The translations under genes and the position numbers were made by a program. Positions 48,829-56,919 of a stretch of 64,000 nucleotides of DNA are shown here, piece after piece; positions within the stretch are counted from its first letter, which is position 1, and every line of letters starts with the position of its first letter. Source of the stretch: 55-13 sp037190145 (GTDB lineage: Bacteria > Armatimonadota > Fimbriimonadia > Fimbriimonadales > Fimbriimonadaceae); the NCBI GenBank assembly GCA_037190145.1, contig JBBCJU010000002.1:434001-498000 (forward strand), read 5' to 3'. The notes under the pieces are model-generated. The model saw only the letters and a list, made by a program, of their open reading frames with translations, was not told where the DNA came from and did not search any database.

Positions 48829-49812
48829 TTACGAGTGTAGATTGGGTTCAGCTTTTTTTATCGACTGAACCGCATGAATCATTCTTGAAGCGTGATCTCC
48901 GGATAGAATTTCGTACGGGCGATGAACTTGGTTAAGGCGTTCTATGAATCGCTGATGCATCCACTCGCGAATGTGTTCGCCATCTCGAAAACCATCTTGC
49001 TCAAAAGGGATATTGACATCGGTTAAGAAGGTCGCGCTATAGTGGCGACCTTTGCTAGCCGCCTCTACCGCCTCTGATCTTCTATTCATATAGCGTTCAA
49101 ACCATACAGAGGTGGCAAAGGCATCTGTGTCGGAAAACAGAACTTGATTTGCGGTTCTTGCGGCCAAGTCTTCTCGCTTGGCCTGTTCTTCAGCAATATG
49201 GACAAACTCAGACTCATCCCAGTGGTCCAGTTCGCCAGATTGCATCTTTCTGATCCAGTATTCTCTCCCATACTCCGGTACCCAATCTGTATCGAAGTGC
49301 TCTGCAAGGGCTTTTGCCATTGTGGTGGTACCGGTCGATTCTGCACCAAGAATACAGACACGCACAATGTAATGAGCGCGAACACAAGATTCGAGAAAGG
49401 TAAGGTTGCTTAGAGGTGCCTCCCGGATTTGCGTTCCAGAACATGGAATAGTGGACCTTTCTCTATCAACAAGGAAATGGTCGCACCCTAGGAAACGTGA
49501 ATAGGGCTCACCATAGTCTTCGGAAGTGAAAACTACGTCTGGACTCTTGCCAAGTACACTTTTTGTATTTTCTGCCCAAAGAAAAGAATCGTCATCATCT
49601 ATTTCATCGTGGATGAGGATGACTTCGCAGTCCGGATGAATCTCTCTGAGCCAACTTGCCCGAAGCTTGCCATCAAGCCCGTACTCAGGGCGGTCGCAGA
49701 TGATCACGGTTAGGTGGTCAACTTGCGAACGAGCAGTGTCGATAAGGTGTTTATGACCGCGATGGGGAGGCAAAAACTTCCCAATGACTAAGCCATGGGG
49801 CCATCTAGGCAA
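48829..49812 (-). CDS. nadR: NadR-type bifunctional NMN adenylyltransferase / ribosylnicotinamide kinase
   Basis: The N-terminal domain (about 1-150) has the nucleotidyltransferase signature GLVIGKFLPPHRGHKHLI and SGTQIREAP; the C-terminal domain (about 150-327) has the P-loop and WVPEYGREYW of the NRK part. Together they turn nicotinamide riboside into NAD. The N-terminal repressor helix-turn-helix of enterobacterial NadR is absent. The P-loop reads GAESTGTTTM, with Thr where Walker A lysine is expected; related actinobacterial-type NadR sequences share this, as far as I recall. TTG 49812 overlaps the pnuC stop by 8 bases, coupling uptake to phosphorylation. Confidence 0.88.
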   Translation of the reverse strand: MPRWPHGLVIGKFLPPHRGHKHLIDTARSQVDHLTVIICDRPEYGLDGKLRASWLREIHPDCEVILIHDEIDDDDSFLWAENTKSVLGKSPDVVFTSEDYGEPYSRFLGCDHFLVDRERSTIPCSGTQIREAPLSNLTFLESCVRAHYIVRVCILGAESTGTTTMAKALAEHFDTDWVPEYGREYWIRKMQSGELDHWDESEFVHIAEEQAKREDLAARTANQVLFSDTDAFATSVWFERYMNRRSEAVEAASKGRHYSATFLTDVNIPFEQDGFRDGEHIREWMHQRFIERLNQVHRPYEILSGDHASRMIHAVQSIKKAEPNLHS

Positions 49813-50491
49813 CGTTAGGCTCCGACGAATTTAACTGACGAAGCTCTTTGCGCCAGTCGCGGAGGCCGGCAATACACATGATTAAGAAGACTGCATACAG
49901 AACCGAGGTGAGTCGGTAATCCTTATGCCAATACAGAGGCACGTAAATGATGTCAACGGTGATCCATAGGAACCAAGTTTCAATCTTTTTTCGGTTCATG
50001 AGAATCTGTGCGACGACGCTTCCAGCCGTTGTCAAAGCATCCCAGAAAGGTGCACTTCCGCGCCCCGTGAGAATCCACATAAGGAGAGGGACGCCCAGTG
50101 TTATTCCAATAGCGACGATGATCCAATCGATAGGACCGGCGCGGGAAACTTTGAGCTCAGTGCGTTTTTCGCCGCCCTTCAGCCACCAATACCAACCCTG
50201 AATGGCGAGAATGATAAAGAAGAATTGAAGATACATGTCGCCATACAACTTAATGAGGTCGAACATGATGGCAAATAGAACGCAGCTAACAATACCAATG
50301 GGAAAGTTTAGGACACTGCGTACCACGGTCAACCAAACGCAGAGAGCCCCCGTAATGACTGCCCAAGCTTCTAAGGCGCCCGGAGGGGCGAACCCCCATG
50401 GCAACTGGGGTTGCCCATAGGCTAAGTAGAGAAGAAATGCTGAGATCAGCGTAAATGGAATCCAGAAAGCGCGATTCTTCAATTCTGCCAT
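49805..50491 (-). CDS. pnuC: Nicotinamide riboside transporter PnuC
   Basis: The 228-residue membrane protein has about seven to eight transmembrane segments and PnuC motifs: GVWLTVV-type first half (VWLTVVRSVLNFPIGIVSCVLF), IQGWYWWLKGG, and ILMNRKKIETWFLWITVDIIYVPLYW (core ETWFLWITVDIIYVPLY), where the aromatic/Asn residues line the substrate path. PnuC moves nicotinamide riboside by facilitated diffusion; trapping by NadR-type phosphorylation completes salvage. It is the first gene of the pnuC-nadR operon, divergent from the ABC-2 permease gene with only 58 bases between, so no room for a riboswitch. Confidence 0.93.
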   Translation of the reverse strand: MAELKNRAFWIPFTLISAFLLYLAYGQPQLPWGFAPPGALEAWAVITGALCVWLTVVRSVLNFPIGIVSCVLFAIMFDLIKLYGDMYLQFFFIILAIQGWYWWLKGGEKRTELKVSRAGPIDWIIVAIGITLGVPLLMWILTGRGSAPFWDALTTAGSVVAQILMNRKKIETWFLWITVDIIYVPLYWHKDYRLTSVLYAVFLIMCIAGLRDWRKELRQLNSSEPNVA

Positions 50492-50549
50492 AGCTTACTC
50501 GGCAGAAAAGCACGAACAAGTTGACGCGCTCCCAAAGTATCCTCTCTGT

Positions 50550-51353
50550 ATGACCGCAACGCTCAGGAAATGGAAAGCCGTTTTTGGCATCTATTTCCAA
50601 GATGGGTTAGCGTATCGAGCCAGCGGCTTAATCTGGATCCTCACTGACCTGGTAACGGCCATTACTATGCCCTTGGTCTGGGCAAAGGCCAGCACTACCA
50701 ATGGGATAATCGCCGGATTTAGCCAAAGCGATTTCGTGCTCTACTACCTTTGCCAGCTATTGATCGGCAGCTTTATTACAAGCCATATCATGTGGGAAGT
50801 GGCAATGGAGATCAAGGAGGGGCAGTTTTCAACCCAATTGGTGAGGCCGATGTCGTTTTACCAATTCAGCTTTTTCAGAAATCTATCCTGGCGCATCATT
50901 CGGACTGCCTTGTTTGCCCCCTTTTTCGTGTTATTGCTATTTCTCTACCGGGGTTATCTTCACGATGCTACAGTGTTTCTAGGTTGGGAGTTCTGGCTCT
51001 CCTTCCTCCTTGGCCATTTCGTCAGCTTTACCTTTGTGATGATGATGGGAATGATTGCTCTTTTTACTCAGGAGGTCATGTCAATCTTTGAGCTGTATTA
51101 CGTACCAATGCTCTTCTTATCTGGCCAACTCTTTCCCATCGCTGTGCTTCCAGATTGGGCCGCGAGTCTAGCGCGTTGGATGCCTTTTTACTACACCACC
51201 GGCGCACCAACAGAAATCTTAGTAGGGCGAGTTAGCGGGCAAGCCTCGTTGCAGGTTCTGGCGATGCAGGTGATGTGGATTGTGGTCTGTTTCTTCTTAG
51301 CCAAAGTGTTCTGGGCAAAGGGGCTCAAGTACTACACTGGCGTTGGAATGTAG
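50550..51353 (+). CDS. ABC-2 family transporter permease
   Basis: The 267-residue protein has six hydrophobic segments in the ABC-2/DUF990 pattern: an N-terminal cytoplasmic helix (LRKWKAVFGIYFQDGLAYRASGLIW), the EIKEGQFSTQLVRPMSFY loop characteristic of the DUF990 group, and the later FLSGQLFPIAVLPDWAASLARWMPFYYTTGAPTEIL region (core GQLFPIAVLPDW). It would pair with an ATPase and usually a second permease, but neither is adjacent. Substrate unknown. Confidence 0.88.
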   Translation: MTATLRKWKAVFGIYFQDGLAYRASGLIWILTDLVTAITMPLVWAKASTTNGIIAGFSQSDFVLYYLCQLLIGSFITSHIMWEVAMEIKEGQFSTQLVRPMSFYQFSFFRNLSWRIIRTALFAPFFVLLLFLYRGYLHDATVFLGWEFWLSFLLGHFVSFTFVMMMGMIALFTQEVMSIFELYYVPMLFLSGQLFPIAVLPDWAASLARWMPFYYTTGAPTEILVGRVSGQASLQVLAMQVMWIVVCFFLAKVFWAKGLKYYTGVGM

Positions 51354-51375
51354 CTAGGTTCCTGGGAACCTAGCT
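51352..51375. terminator. AGGTTCC palindrome after the ABC-2 gene
   Basis: AGCTAGGTTCC and GGAACCTAGCT are exact complements around TG, overlapping the stop codon. There is no T-run. The AGGTTC core also occurs in palindromes at 321-365 and 26582-26665. Confidence 0.5.
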
Positions 51376-51394
51376 CTCACTGACTCTCCAGAAC

Positions 51395-52693
51395 CTATTT
51401 CTTTACGGTCTGCCCGTCTACGGTGTAAGCCGCAACCAGAAGTTGCATCTCATCTGTTGTTTTTTCCCCGACAAACACCGGCTTCGGTGGATTGCTAGGA
51501 TTATTGGGGTTGTCGGCACTGTTATCGTAGATTGCTTCAACAATCACTTTTGAGCCTTTGGGAATCTTTACTGGTTGCTTGAACTGGTAATTCAGTTGCC
51601 AATTGAAATCCCAGTTTTGAACATGGATCAACGGGGTAATCGTTTTATCAGGCCGCTCAACCCAAGCTTTCATTTCTCGTCCTAAGAGATGCATATGAGG
51701 CATCACAGAGTAGAGAGTGATGTCGGAGGGGATTGTTTGGGTGTAAACCTGCTTATGGTCTTTTGCTCCCGCAGGAATTCGGAGAAGCAAGTTAAACAGC
51801 CATGCTAGCTCCACCTGTTGCTCGACGGGTTCCTTGGCAAAGTACAAACCAACCTTGGTTTGATCTTGTTCGGCTTTTCCAGTCTTGTTGTAGTGCACTT
51901 GCATCACCAATCGCGCACCTGGCTCCACTTTATAAGCCTTACCGCTGGGGAGGCTGCGGGGGCGCAGTCCTGGGGCCCAACCGCCCAAAGCACCATTGGG
52001 AACAAAGCCGATCCCCCCGAACGTCTCGTATCCTTCGCGTCCGTCTTTGGTGGCCGCTTCCAGTTTCTCTGAACGGCCACTGTTATCTAGAAAGACGATG
52101 ACATGATGAACAGAACGAGCATTCCCGGGTTTAACGTCCATCGCCTTCACCCAAACGGGTTCTTTGAAGTTTGTCGGGATGACAAAGTTTCGATATTCGT
52201 CAGTTCCTTCCGGAGTAATGGAGTAGGGTGCCTTCTGACTGACGATTAGATCGGGTTTACCTAGCACCCAGTCGGAGGTGAAAGTAGGCGGTTTGGGCTC
52301 TTTGCTTTTAGGTCCACGTGGAGCATCTTGGTCGCTCCAAAGCTTCAAAGTCGCAATTTGTTCCGGCGAAAGCTGGATATCGTCTGCAAATTCGCCATAT
52401 CCTGACTTGGCTTTCCAGGGAGGCATCTGCTTTGAGTGAGTGACAATCGCGTTCATTGCAGCCCACTTTTTGGCGTTGTCATAACCGACCAAGGAAAATG
52501 GCGCAACTTCTCCTGGACGATGGCACTGAACACAGTGGTTGTTTAGAATAGGAGCCACATGCTCGGCATACGTTGGCTTTTCAGGAATGCGAAGCTTTTC
52601 TACTGGCTTGTCAGTGGGCAAGGTTGCTACACCGATTGCCAACGCTGTCGCGCTTGCAGAGACCAAAACGAAGCTATTCAATCGCATACTCAT
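51395..52693 (-). CDS. Exported haem-c / copper type II monooxygenase-like protein
   Basis: The 432-residue protein has an N-terminal signal-like segment. A c-type haem motif (CVQCH in HVAPILNNHCVQCHRPGEVAPF, core NNHCVQCHRPGEVAP) then marks a cytochrome c domain of ~100 residues. The rest resembles the copper type II ascorbate-dependent monooxygenase (PHM) fold: the histidine clusters SVHHVIVFLD, LVMQVHYNK and VMPHMHLLGREM are the copper-ligand motifs. A redox role in the periplasm is likely; the substrate is unknown. It is a single gene. Confidence 0.88.
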   Translation of the reverse strand: MSMRLNSFVLVSASATALAIGVATLPTDKPVEKLRIPEKPTYAEHVAPILNNHCVQCHRPGEVAPFSLVGYDNAKKWAAMNAIVTHSKQMPPWKAKSGYGEFADDIQLSPEQIATLKLWSDQDAPRGPKSKEPKPPTFTSDWVLGKPDLIVSQKAPYSITPEGTDEYRNFVIPTNFKEPVWVKAMDVKPGNARSVHHVIVFLDNSGRSEKLEAATKDGREGYETFGGIGFVPNGALGGWAPGLRPRSLPSGKAYKVEPGARLVMQVHYNKTGKAEQDQTKVGLYFAKEPVEQQVELAWLFNLLLRIPAGAKDHKQVYTQTIPSDITLYSVMPHMHLLGREMKAWVERPDKTITPLIHVQNWDFNWQLNYQFKQPVKIPKGSKVIVEAIYDNSADNPNNPSNPPKPVFVGEKTTDEMQLLVAAYTVDGQTVKK

Positions 52694-52811
52694 AGCATTG
52701 TCGTCATCATAGCGTGACGTCTATCGAGAGGGAAGAGTTTAGTTGCATTTTTAACCTTATCAGGACTTTTTCGGGTTTTGATAATAGCGACGCTCGTGCC
52801 ACACTCGAACC

Positions 52812-53552
52812 ATGAGTAAGCGAGTTTTGGTGACTGGAGCATCAAGAGGGATTGGACGAGCTATCGCTCTGAAGTTAGCTGAGGAAGGGTGGCAGGTAGC
52901 AATACATGGATCAAAAGTCGGTGCAGATATTGAACGGACTCGTGACCTTCTGGGAGCATCGTCAGCGGGGGTTTACGCAATGGATTTGGCTCATGCTGTT
53001 TCTGCTGATTCAGTAATAGATCGTGCCCTAGATTCCGGCCCCCTCCATGCTTTGGTCAATAATGCGGGAGTCTACCAACCCCTCAACTTTCTAGACTCTA
53101 GCGATAATGAGTTCGAATCCAACCTGCGCCAGACCTTCGCGATCAATCTAGAAAGTCCGCTTCGCTTAACCCGCAGAGTGGCTAAGTATTTTGAGGCTCA
53201 GGGCGGCGGGAAAGTCCTAAATGTCGCTTCTCGGGTTGGTTTTAGAGGGGAATCTGGAGCCTGTCTTTACTCTGCTTCAAAAGCGGCTTTGATTAATCTG
53301 ACTCGCGCGTTGGCGGTAGAGCTTGCTCCGAAAAACATCGGCTTGTTCGGGATCGCCCCAGGGTGGGTAGATACCGCAATGGCCCGAGACGGGATGCAAG
53401 AAAGACTTCCCGCAATTCTGGAATCGATTCCGTTAGGCAGAATGGCGTCTCCCGAAGACTGTGCGGCTACCGCCGCTTTTCTACTCAGTGATTCCGCTGC
53501 TTATCTGAGTGGTGTGGTCGTTGATATCAACGGAGCCAGCTACTTCCACTAA
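52812..53552 (+). CDS. SDR-family oxidoreductase (FabG-like)
   Basis: The 246-residue short-chain dehydrogenase has the cofactor motif TGASRGIGRAIA, NNAGVYQP, the catalytic Ser/Tyr/Lys (NVASRVGF, then CLYSASKAALINL), and the PGWVDTAMA substrate-side loop. The basic residue pattern after the first strand hints at NADPH. FabG-type 3-oxoacyl-ACP reductases are the nearest group, but no fatty acid genes are adjacent, so the substrate is open. Its stop codon overlaps that of the convergent metH-like gene. Confidence 0.9.
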   Translation: MSKRVLVTGASRGIGRAIALKLAEEGWQVAIHGSKVGADIERTRDLLGASSAGVYAMDLAHAVSADSVIDRALDSGPLHALVNNAGVYQPLNFLDSSDNEFESNLRQTFAINLESPLRLTRRVAKYFEAQGGGKVLNVASRVGFRGESGACLYSASKAALINLTRALAVELAPKNIGLFGIAPGWVDTAMARDGMQERLPAILESIPLGRMASPEDCAATAAFLLSDSAAYLSGVVVDINGASYFH

Positions 53553-55483
53553 ACCGCGCTGAAAACACGTTTATCATAAACGAGGTCCGTAGCAATCTTC
53601 CAGACATCAGTGTCAATCCGGTTCTCGGGAAGTATCTTGCTGAAGTGAACGATGGCACTGGTTAACCCTGCTTCCTGGCAATAGTGAAGGAAAGCGGAGT
53701 TCAGAATCTGCCTTGCCGCCGGTTTCAGACCAAAGCTCACGTTTGAGACTCCGAGGATGGTATTGACTCGGGGGTGGCGTCGTCGAACCTCGGCAATCGC
53801 ATCAATCGTAGCCATCCCGGACCGTCGGAATTCCTCGTCTCCAGAACCTAGAGTGAAGGTTAAACAATCCAGAAACACATCGTGGTCGGGAACCCCGTGT
53901 GCGCGGGTTCGGGAAAGGATTCTTTCCGCAATCTCCACTTTCTTCTCCACGGTCTTGGCCATGCCATCTTCATCAATTGTCAGGGCAACAACACCGGCTC
54001 CATACTTTTGGCAGAGGCCCAGAACTTTCTCGGTTCTGGCATCGCCATCTTCAAAGTTGATGGAGTTGATGATTGGCTTACCCGCAAGGCATTGCAAAGC
54101 GATCTCAACGACTGGAGCTTCCGTAGAGTCAATCATGATTGGAGCTTGAATATGTCGGTTGTAGTAGCCCAGCAAGGTACTCATATCCCTAGATTCATCG
54201 CGTCCAACATATGCCGTACAAACGTCGAGAATATGGGAGCCCTCACCTTCAAGTTCGCGGGCGAGTTCAGTTAATCCCTCCCAGTTTTCGGCGGCGAGCA
54301 TTTCTCGGAAAGCCTTCGAGCCGTTCGCATTTGTTTTCTCACCGACAATCAGATAGCTTGGATCTTGGTTGTAGGGAACAAACTGATAGAGCGATGAGCA
54401 ACCTACGAGGCTAAGGCCGGCTGCTTTTTCATCATTATCTAGGAAGAAGTCAAACCCGGGGTACAAATTCTTCACTTTGCGCCAATGAGCGGCTTCGGTA
54501 TGGGGTTGACCGCCTACAGCCTCGGCGATAGCTTTGATATGGGCAGGGGTAGTACCGCAGCAGCCTCCGGCAAGGGCCACTCCATGATCGCGAATGAATC
54601 GCTCGTGGTGATGAGCTAGCTCGTCGGGCGTCAGCTTATAAACTGCTTGACCGCCTTCCATCATCGGTAAGCCTGCGTTTGGCTGGACGCTGAGAGGGCG
54701 GGTTGAGTTGTCACCCAGGAATCGAATATGAGGTGCCATCTCCACCGGGCCGGTTGCGCAATTGATACCGATCGCCTTGACGATAGGGAATGCCTCAAGC
54801 ATGTTAAGTGCAGCACCAATGTCGCTGCCTAATAGCATTGTTCCGGTCTGCTCTATGGTGACTTGAACGAACAGCGGAACTTGCCGTCCCGTTTCCGCCA
54901 TGGCCCTTTGCGCACCAATGATGGTGGCTTTGATCATTAACAAGTCTTGGAGCGTCTCAAGTAGAAGAGCATCCACGCCTTCCTCTAGCGCGCCACGAAA
55001 GGCATCCGCATAGGTTCGCTCCAGTTCCTCGAACGTACATTGACCAAGACTGACTAACTTGGTGCCAGGGCCAATAGCACCCACAACAAACTTATCACCT
55101 TTGGCTTTGCTTCTTGCCTGAACCGCTAGCTTTGCGGCTTGTTTTCCAATCTCGTAATCTAGGTCTTCAATTCCGTATTCTGCCAATACAATGCTCGTGC
55201 AACCGAACATGTTGGTTTCAACCAGATTGGAACCCGCCTCAAAGTAGCGAGTATGAATGGCTTCAATCACGTCGGGTCGGGTGAAGACCAACAACTCGTT
55301 ACAGCCATCCAGACTCTTTCCGTCCAGCCGTTGAGCCGCCTCTCGAACTTTGGAGGGAAGGGAAGGATCATCTCGAAGAATAAAATCTTCTGGCTTCAGA
55401 TCTGCAGCCTGTATCTGCGTCCCCATCGCCCCGTCCCATACAAGAACACGTTCGGACAGGATTTCTAAGAGAGCAGATTGCAT
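53549..55483 (-). CDS. Methionine synthase N-terminal half (homocysteine and methyltetrahydrofolate modules only)
   Basis: Residues 1-~330 are the homocysteine S-methyltransferase barrel: LVWDGAMGTQIQ, the zinc cysteines in GINCATGP and ALAGGCCGTTPAHI. Residues ~350-640 are the pterin-binding barrel: YLIVGEKTNANGSKAF, LDVCTAYVGRDE, IMIDSTEAPVVE, NSINFEDG and ILGVSNVSFGL. The B12-binding and reactivation domains of MetH (another ~550 residues) are missing, and the frame ends at a TAG that overlaps the convergent SDR gene. A split MetH, with the B12 part encoded elsewhere, is the likely reading; gene truncation is the alternative. Confidence 0.9.
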   Translation of the reverse strand: MQSALLEILSERVLVWDGAMGTQIQAADLKPEDFILRDDPSLPSKVREAAQRLDGKSLDGCNELLVFTRPDVIEAIHTRYFEAGSNLVETNMFGCTSIVLAEYGIEDLDYEIGKQAAKLAVQARSKAKGDKFVVGAIGPGTKLVSLGQCTFEELERTYADAFRGALEEGVDALLLETLQDLLMIKATIIGAQRAMAETGRQVPLFVQVTIEQTGTMLLGSDIGAALNMLEAFPIVKAIGINCATGPVEMAPHIRFLGDNSTRPLSVQPNAGLPMMEGGQAVYKLTPDELAHHHERFIRDHGVALAGGCCGTTPAHIKAIAEAVGGQPHTEAAHWRKVKNLYPGFDFFLDNDEKAAGLSLVGCSSLYQFVPYNQDPSYLIVGEKTNANGSKAFREMLAAENWEGLTELARELEGEGSHILDVCTAYVGRDESRDMSTLLGYYNRHIQAPIMIDSTEAPVVEIALQCLAGKPIINSINFEDGDARTEKVLGLCQKYGAGVVALTIDEDGMAKTVEKKVEIAERILSRTRAHGVPDHDVFLDCLTFTLGSGDEEFRRSGMATIDAIAEVRRRHPRVNTILGVSNVSFGLKPAARQILNSAFLHYCQEAGLTSAIVHFSKILPENRIDTDVWKIATDLVYDKRVFSAV

Positions 55484-55714
55484 AAGCCTATTATTCCCGG
55501 CAATCCATGTTGGTTGTGTGCCTCTGGACCCGTAGCCTAACTAACCTTAGGCTTAGAGATTGTTGGGTTTACGATGTTTGCAGGTTAACCCAGTATTCCT
55601 AACATCAGCATTGAAGCGGGATTCCGAGGCAGCCTGGTAATGAGGCTGGGGAGGATTCTTGCGGATTTGCTGAAAAAGACTCATGCGGTACAAGCGTATC
55701 GCAGGTTTTAGACA
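55484..55714. other. Intergenic region upstream of metH-like gene
   Basis: A hairpin TAGCCTAA...TTAGGCTTA lies at about 55533-55554. No riboswitch of the SAM or B12 type was recognised, although that would be a natural place for one. No convincing gene is seen up to the small frame at 55715. Confidence 0.4.
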
Positions 55715-55807
55715 ATGTTGTATACGATCGTGATCGTAACCGTTTCCCTGGCGTCGGCCGCTGGCGTTTGGGGGTTGCTTAAGGAGGCTCTTAGAGTTCG
55801 CCAATAG
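55715..55807 (+). CDS. Possible 30-residue membrane peptide
   Basis: An ATG at 55715 opens 30 codons ending in TAG at 55805-55807. The product reads MLYTIVIVTVSLASAAGVWG, then LLKEALRVRQ: one transmembrane helix followed by a basic amphipathic tail, the layout of small membrane peptides or type I toxins. A terminator hairpin starts 24 bases later. A ribosome-binding site is weak (GCAGG, 11 bases upstream), and an upstream in-frame stop rules out a longer protein. Confidence 0.3.
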   Translation: MLYTIVIVTVSLASAAGVWGLLKEALRVRQ

Positions 55808-55830
55808 GCTTGTTGTTGACGAAAGTCGTG

Positions 55831-55863
55831 AAGGGCCCTGAGTATGAAAACTCAGGGCCTTTT
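55831..55863. terminator. Terminator before the convergent PEP-CTERM gene
   Basis: GGCCCTGAGT (55834-55843) pairs with ACTCAGGGCC (55850-55859), followed by Ts; the A-run at 55831 serves the other strand. A rightward transcript must therefore end here, supporting a small gene or RNA upstream. Confidence 0.85.
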
Positions 55864-55866
55864 GTT

Positions 55867-56769
55867 TTAGGCTTGCTTGACTTTACGTCGTCGGATGAGA
55901 GCAAGCGCTCCTAGACCCAGACCCGCCAAGGTCGCAGGTTCAGGGACGACGGTATATCCGTATCCTGATGCAGAGATTACGCTAAGGCCAGTTAACAGGT
56001 CTCCACCAGGCATATCTCTAAACTCAATTCCTTCGAGAGTTACGGTATTGCCGAAGTTGGCTCCCCCGGTGATGGTTGCTCCATCATCAAAGTATTGAGT
56101 GCTTGGTTGGAAAATGCTGTACAGCTCAAAGCGCACATCTTCTGGAATTCCGCCAACGATGTATTGAGACACACGAATTTGTTCGTTCACAACGCCGGGG
56201 TTGAAGTAGTAAAAGGTGTCGGGATCATTATTTCCAACTCGCACTCGCAGGAATGAAAAAGCCTCATCTCCTGTGATGTTTCCGTGGACGTTGAAAATCC
56301 AAGTGGAATAGTAGTTGTGGGCTGTGCCTCCAACTCGCAATTGATCGGACCAAGTTGCGTAAGATTCCAGGCTTACAACGTCAGGAACCCCGTTTTCCCA
56401 GTCTGTTTCACCGGTCTGTGAGTTATGGAACGGGCTGTTCTCGATGTTGTAGAAAGATCCAAAAAGCGATCCCGAAGCGGAAGTGCGCAAGGAACCATAT
56501 CTGCCTTGTGCCGAAGCTTCCCCGTCAAAACTCATGGACGCACTGTTACCATTTCGGTCATTACCGCTCCAACTTCCGCTGAAATTCCCATGAACCCAAG
56601 AGCCATCATTGCTATCGTAAGATTCTAGGGTTGGAAACTCTAGCCCTCCGCCCGGTAAGGGGTAGTCAGAGTTGGAAGCCTTAAGTTTAACGCTGGAGCC
56701 TTGCAATTGCGCGAACGAAGCCGCACTCAAAACTAAGCTTGTAAAAACAATTAAAGTAAATCGATTCAT
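55867..56769 (-). CDS. PEP-CTERM sorting domain exported protein
   Basis: The 300-residue protein has a signal peptide (MNRFTLIVFTSLVLSAASFA), a Gly/Ser/Asn-rich secreted region of beta type (GNFSGSWSGNDRNGNSASMS, VGGTAHNYYSTWIFNVHG) and a PEP-CTERM tail (VVPEPATLAGLGLGAL then RRRKVKQA). ATG 56769 has CGGAGAG upstream; an in-frame start six codons earlier is less likely. It is divergent from the BTAD regulator gene, and the shared intergenic region carries the best copy of the CCATTA direct repeat (56822-56843). Function beyond surface display is unknown. Confidence 0.88.
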   Translation of the reverse strand: MNRFTLIVFTSLVLSAASFAQLQGSSVKLKASNSDYPLPGGGLEFPTLESYDSNDGSWVHGNFSGSWSGNDRNGNSASMSFDGEASAQGRYGSLRTSASGSLFGSFYNIENSPFHNSQTGETDWENGVPDVVSLESYATWSDQLRVGGTAHNYYSTWIFNVHGNITGDEAFSFLRVRVGNNDPDTFYYFNPGVVNEQIRVSQYIVGGIPEDVRFELYSIFQPSTQYFDDGATITGGANFGNTVTLEGIEFRDMPGGDLLTGLSVISASGYGYTVVPEPATLAGLGLGALALIRRRKVKQA

Positions 56770-56821
56770 TGAAACTCTCCGAAACAAAAGAAGTAGCCTA
56801 ACCGATACTCTAGACGAGGGA

Positions 56822-56843
56822 GCATTAGATAGCCATTAGATAG
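56822..56843. promoter_or_regulatory. Tandem 11-bp repeat between a PEP-CTERM gene and the BTAD regulator
   Basis: Two adjacent 11-mers, GCATTAGATAG and CCATTAGATAG, differ at one base. The 17-base core matches the site at 7051-7067 at 16 of 17 positions. It lies 53 bases before the PEP-CTERM start and 77 before the regulator start. SARP/BTAD proteins bind direct repeats with 11-bp phasing. Confidence 0.65.
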
Positions 56844-56919
56844 ATTCTATGGAACTATCAGTGACTGCTATCGGAACTGCACAAGAGAGGGGGAACCGAA
56901 GATATCATATAGGTGTACG

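Noticed and set aside
50492..50549. NAD- or niacin-related riboswitch before pnuC
   Set aside because: Only 58 bases separate the divergent starts, too little for a known aptamer plus promoter.
55484..55560. SAM or B12 riboswitch before the metH-like gene
   Set aside because: Searched for because of gene function; no conserved core of either class is visible in the 5' region.
55553..55804. Leftward 83-residue frame between metH and a PEP-CTERM gene
   Set aside because: No start context, biased composition, and overlaps a more plausible small rightward frame and terminator.
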